This document shows, piece after piece, positions 60,076 through 64,000 of a DNA stretch of 64,000 nt. Numbering within the stretch: the first letter of the stretch is position 1; each line of letters starts with the position of its first letter. This stretch comes from Nautilus pompilius (Eukaryota > Mollusca > Cephalopoda > Nautilida > Nautilidae). The stretch lies in assembly GCA_018389105.1 (NCBI GenBank), contig JACATO010001721.1, positions 1-64,000 of the forward strand, given 5' to 3'. The translations under genes were made by a program, and so were the position numbers. The notes under the pieces were generated by a model. That model was not told the DNA's origin. It was given only the letters and a program-made list of their open reading frames with translations, and did not search any database.

Positions 60076-62727
60076 TTAACTTTAGGCACCAGTAAATTAA
60101 CTTATCTATGAAATATAGGATATTTTATTTGGGAGTCTATAATTATGATCGTCAACATATGTATGTATGTTTATGTATGAATGTATGCCGTACATTGCGT
60201 GAATGTGCTGCCAAAATTTAAAAAGAGAAACCTTTTACTTTTAATCTACATTTTAAAAATGAACTTCCTTTTTTTTTGTATAAATTCTTCCTCTATAAAT
60301 CTGCATTTTGCTCATCTAACAGCCAGTAAAAGTTGATCTCATTTTATACAGAAACCTTAGCATCGAACAAAACCTCGTATTTGGCGACTTGCTAAGGATG
60401 GTTAGGATGCACCATCACGCGATATTGGCTGATGCTACTGCTGTTTGCTAGGTTTCTGATATATTATTTTGATCAACGCTTCATCTTACCGTCAAAGGAG
60501 CAACTTTTAGCTCTGTTTCATAAGTAACCGGACTTATGCGATGCAAAGCAAGTATTAAACTCCCTTGCGCTTCAGTAATCGTTGTCTATAAAAGCAACAA
60601 CCAGAGATTTTCACTGCTAACGTCTGGCATAGAATGAGTCTTCTTTCGACGGAAAACTTTTAAAAGATAACGTATTTTTATCCCTTTTTTTGCCGTATCT
60701 GTTATCACCGAAGGAATATTTTCCTACACCTATTTATATAATCATAACTAAAAGTGACAATACTATTCTTCGGATTTATTTCGCCTCAGGTCCCCTTGGT
60801 TTCTCCAGATGAGAAGAGTCGATCGACATCCCCAGTAGATTATTGCGTGTGGAGCCGTCTTTCTACATCTTCTGGAAAGCTTTCCAGAGCGAATCTTTGA
60901 CAACTAGTTTTTAACCATCGCCAGAGAGAGCAGACAAGAAGCATTTTCTGGCTCAGAGGGAGAGGATAAGTTTTCCAAAATTTATATATATAACGTAAGC
61001 CGTTTCAAAATAACCACTAGAAATTTCGATTAATCGCGACATACACGGATACAAAGTTTGAACATTCTTTCCGTTGTAGGGAAATTTGACTTTTTAGCTG
61101 TCGTCCTGTTTAAGTTTTGCGAATCCTAAATATGTAATTATGACCGAGTGTGTGTGTGTGTGTTTTTTGTCAGTGTAATTGTGGTTAACAAAAAAATGCC
61201 GATAACTGCTGCAATTAATCTGGTCACGTGCTGTCAATCACACCCCACGCGGTAATCCGGAACTGGCAGTTGGTCAGTTATCGGTCGTTAGTTTTTTTAT
61301 ATTACCATAAGGTGCGGCTAGCAATGTACTACTGCTATTAAGTACCAAGTTATTTACGTTTCTCCACGTGTTACAAATAGACAAAAGAGCCAAGCACAAA
61401 TAAATCTCCTAAATTTTCTCAGTCAGCGCCATCATTTGCAATCTTTCTCTGTAGAAACACGCCCACAGACTCCAACCTACTCTCATCATGTACAGAATTG
61501 TGTAATATCGCTCATTTCGATCAAAGACTGTTGCAGAGATGTGGCTGAAAAGCATCTCCGTTTAATTCTCTCCATTTGCCTACCAAACAATATTTCTGTC
61601 TAATTATAAGCAGATTTGCAAAATCGCTTATTGTTGAGAAAACCTGCCAGTCAGGAGCCAGGGCCCCCTCTTCTGTAATATTCTGGAACAATAAATCTGG
61701 GGGAGTTGTCCTTTTCTACGCTATAAGCCGCCGCGGTAGATCAGGTATTCCCCACCCAATCCCGCATTATCCGGTCAACATGCGAGCGTGGGCTCTTAAC
61801 TCTTCGGGCAGGTGCGCGTCCAGTTACTTGTGACGTTCGCTACAGACGTTCTTAGGCTTTCAGCCAGAACGTCCACAAACGGATGTATCATGACTGATGT
61901 ACTGCCACCAACAACGAACAGGAGTTGCAAAAACAGGTCTAGCAATAATTTTTTCTGAAACAGCAGGAGTAAAGGATGCGCTAGAAAGTTAAATCCCCCG
62001 TCTTTGTTTTGTGTTTTTCTGTTACTGCATTTACTAGAACAACGGAAGCGGGTATCGGTTCGTTAGAAAACAAACTTTCTAATGGTTTTAAAAATTGATA
62101 TGCAAAATTTTCCTACACCTTTTTTCTATGAATTAGAATTTTCTAGCAAGTTAATACAGATCAGAGTTTAAACAGTGACAATGCATAAGAACAACAGTAG
62201 TTTTATTGACATTTTTTATCACAATATATTTTGGATTCAATTACATTATTATAAAAATATACAAATATAAAATAATATAATACATTTACTTAGACTGAAG
62301 TACTCAACCTATCGATATATGAAATATGTTCACTCCCATAATTAGCATCTTTAGATTATACTTGTTTTGCATCATGGAAACCAAGTTTACTTCGAGTTAA
62401 AGTTTGTACAAAAACGTTTCTTTAGAGAAGCATACCAAAAATATAGGTTATTTATTTTAAAAGAAATAAATAATATTTGCATCAAATACTTAATACAGTT
62501 TTTTTTTAATTATTGCAAAAACATCACTTTGAAAAATAATAATTTGCATATCCATTCACTGTTTTTCTTTTTCAACATACTGGATATTATCTTGCACAAT
62601 TAAGATGTTTTCCTTTTCTGAAATCTGCCTCCTGACACCAACCTAATATAAAATAGACAAATGAACAGATCAGTAGCCATTTTGTTACGTAAACTTAATT
62701 CAAACAAATCTAAACTTGTACGAGATA
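60076..62727. other. Long non-genic stretch
   Basis: About 2.65 kb without a supported gene. A TG run lies at about 61148-61163. Open frames such as 61576-61833 (85 codons) show no motif. Confidence 0.4.
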
Positions 62728-64000
62728 TCAGGTCGTTACAAAGTTTTATCGGTTTTTATGTTATCTTAATTTGGGGTCCATCTTTTGCATGCTTGTGAAG
62801 GTGCACGTTAGAAGTTATATACCCTTTTCTAGCCTGTGCTTTGGCAGACATTATGCAAAACCTACCTTTTTAAAATTCATAAAATGGATATTTGTTTCAG
62901 AGTTCTGAGTGATGCACGGATAGAGAAGTTTTTGTGCCATTTTGCTTCACGAGTTTAAACCGGGCCACAAAGCGAGCGAGGCAACTCGTGACATTAAGCG
63001 AGCACTGGGCGAGGACACAGCAAATGAGCGCACAGTACGGCGATGGTTTGTAAAGTTTCGATCAGGAGATGTGAGCCTCGAAGATAAGGAACGTAGCAGA
63101 CGTCCTTCCAGCTGTGATGATGACCGTCTGAAAGCCTCGGTTGAAGCCGATCCAAGAAAAATAGTGTGAGAAATTGTTGGAGAGCTTGACGTAGGCACTG
63201 CAACTGTTTCCCGGCATCTTGACACAATCGGCCAGGTGAAAAGGCTTGACAGGTGGGCGCCTCACGAGTTGAATGAACAACAACAAAATCGTCGATTGGA
63301 GGTCTGCTCTTCGCTTGTCATAAGAAACAAAAACGACCCATTTCTTGACCAAATATTTACGTGATGAAAAATGGATCCTTTACGACAATCGCAAACGATC
63401 AGCGCAGTCGATCGATAGAGACGAGGCGCCTAACCACTTTCCAAAACACAGCCTCCATCCACCCAAAGAAGGCCATGGTCAGTCACTGTCTGGTGGATTG
63501 CAACTGGTGTCATCCTCTATAACTTCTTGCAACCTGGCGAAACCATCACAGCTGAAAGGTACTGTCGTCAATAAAATATTGTGTTCATCAGAAACTCTCC
63601 CAACGACAGACGGCATTGGTGAATCGAAGAGGCCCAATCCTGCTCCACAACAATGCTCGTCCTCATGTTGCAAAAATGACTCTTCAGAAACTGAACCCGT
63701 TTTGGTACCAAATTCTCCCTCACCCAGCCTATTCACCAGACCTTTTTCCCACAGACCACCACCTTTTCAAACACCTCAACAGCTTCCTCCGTATGAAATC
63801 CTTCTCCAACCAAGCAGCAATTGAAACTGCCTTCCAACAGTTTATCGACTCCAGAAGTCCAGATTTTTTTTTTCAAAATGGTATAAATGCGCTTGTAACT
63901 CGTTGGCAGAAGTGTATTGATTGTAATGGAACTTACTTTGATTAATAAACTTCACGTTCAGCAACGAGGTGAAGTCTAATTGTTGAGGTAAAAATAACCG
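62728..64000 (+). mobile_element. Mariner transposon, nearly full-length copy B (cut by window end)
   Basis: It begins TCAGGTCGTTACAAAG after a TA dinucleotide (62726-62727), the same end as copy A at 17608. It carries a complete-length but broken transposase gene. The 3' end matches copy A up to the window edge (AACGAGGT...TGTTG.GGTAAAA), so only the last 20-30 bp with the second terminal repeat lie outside. Confidence 0.9.
62884..63945 (+). pseudogene. Mariner transposase pseudogene (SETMAR-like)
   Basis: Domains in order: N-terminal helix-turn-helix pair (AILLHEFKPGHKASEATRDI; NERTVRRWFVKFRSG; SLEDKERSRRPS), a stop at 63167-63169 after DPRKIV, then ELDVGTATVSRHLDTIGQ and LNEQQQNRRLEVCSSLVIRN. 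The catalytic part follows: DEKWILYDNRKRSAQ (first Asp present, about 63365), a frameshift after about 63430, GPILLHNNARPHVAKMTLQK (about 63625-63690) and YSPDLFPTDHHLFKHL (third Asp present). The family has HDNARPH; here the second catalytic Asp is Asn. The C-terminus LVTRWQKCIDCNGTYFD is intact. Stop, frameshift and active-site change make it inactive. Confidence 0.9.

Overview
This window is eukaryotic, from an invertebrate animal. It has split genes with GT/AG introns, AATAAA poly(A) signals, tRNA-derived SINEs, a LINE fragment and decayed mariner, Tc1 and hAT transposons. It is AT-rich with local CpG-dense patches. The phylum cannot be fixed from sequence alone; a mollusc or a chelicerate is plausible. 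There is no operon structure, no bacterial signal and no CRISPR array.

Layout. 1-7.6 kb: mostly non-genic, with a GA microsatellite, a SINE, a Tc1 fossil on the minus strand (about 4.06-5.24 kb) and a palindromic foldback repeat at 5.83 kb. 7.6-11.06 kb: a large hAT element carrying a frameshifted BED-finger transposase gene. 12.35-12.94 kb: a second Tc1 lineage, decayed. 16.53-17.61 kb: an internally deleted mariner with both ends and TA flanks. 18-37 kb: gene-poor, holding foldback repeats, three ATT/AAT microsatellites, SINE fragments and several CpG-rich patches, one with candidate exons (28.1-28.9 kb). 38.4-38.9 kb: a LINE 3' fragment next to a SINE piece. 39.27-40.31 kb: a 22-bp minisatellite. 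45.9-50.25 kb: the only locus that looks like a real cellular gene, with TATA elements, two or three coding exons with matching splice phases, and a poly(A) signal. It encodes a protein of 96 residues (or 123 if an upstream exon is used) that I do not recognise. 50.3-64 kb: another foldback repeat, a third Tc1 fossil, a perfect 38-bp tandem repeat, SINEs, a degenerate ~36-bp satellite (57.54-58.65 kb), and a second mariner copy running off the right edge.

The most interesting non-gene signal is a dispersed family of palindromic elements of about 150-165 bp, seen at least seven times between 5.8 and 50.5 kb. Their arms share one core, and most copies have diverged while keeping the inverted symmetry. 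I found no clearly new multi-gene system. Identifications rest on reading translated motifs by eye; no database search was possible.
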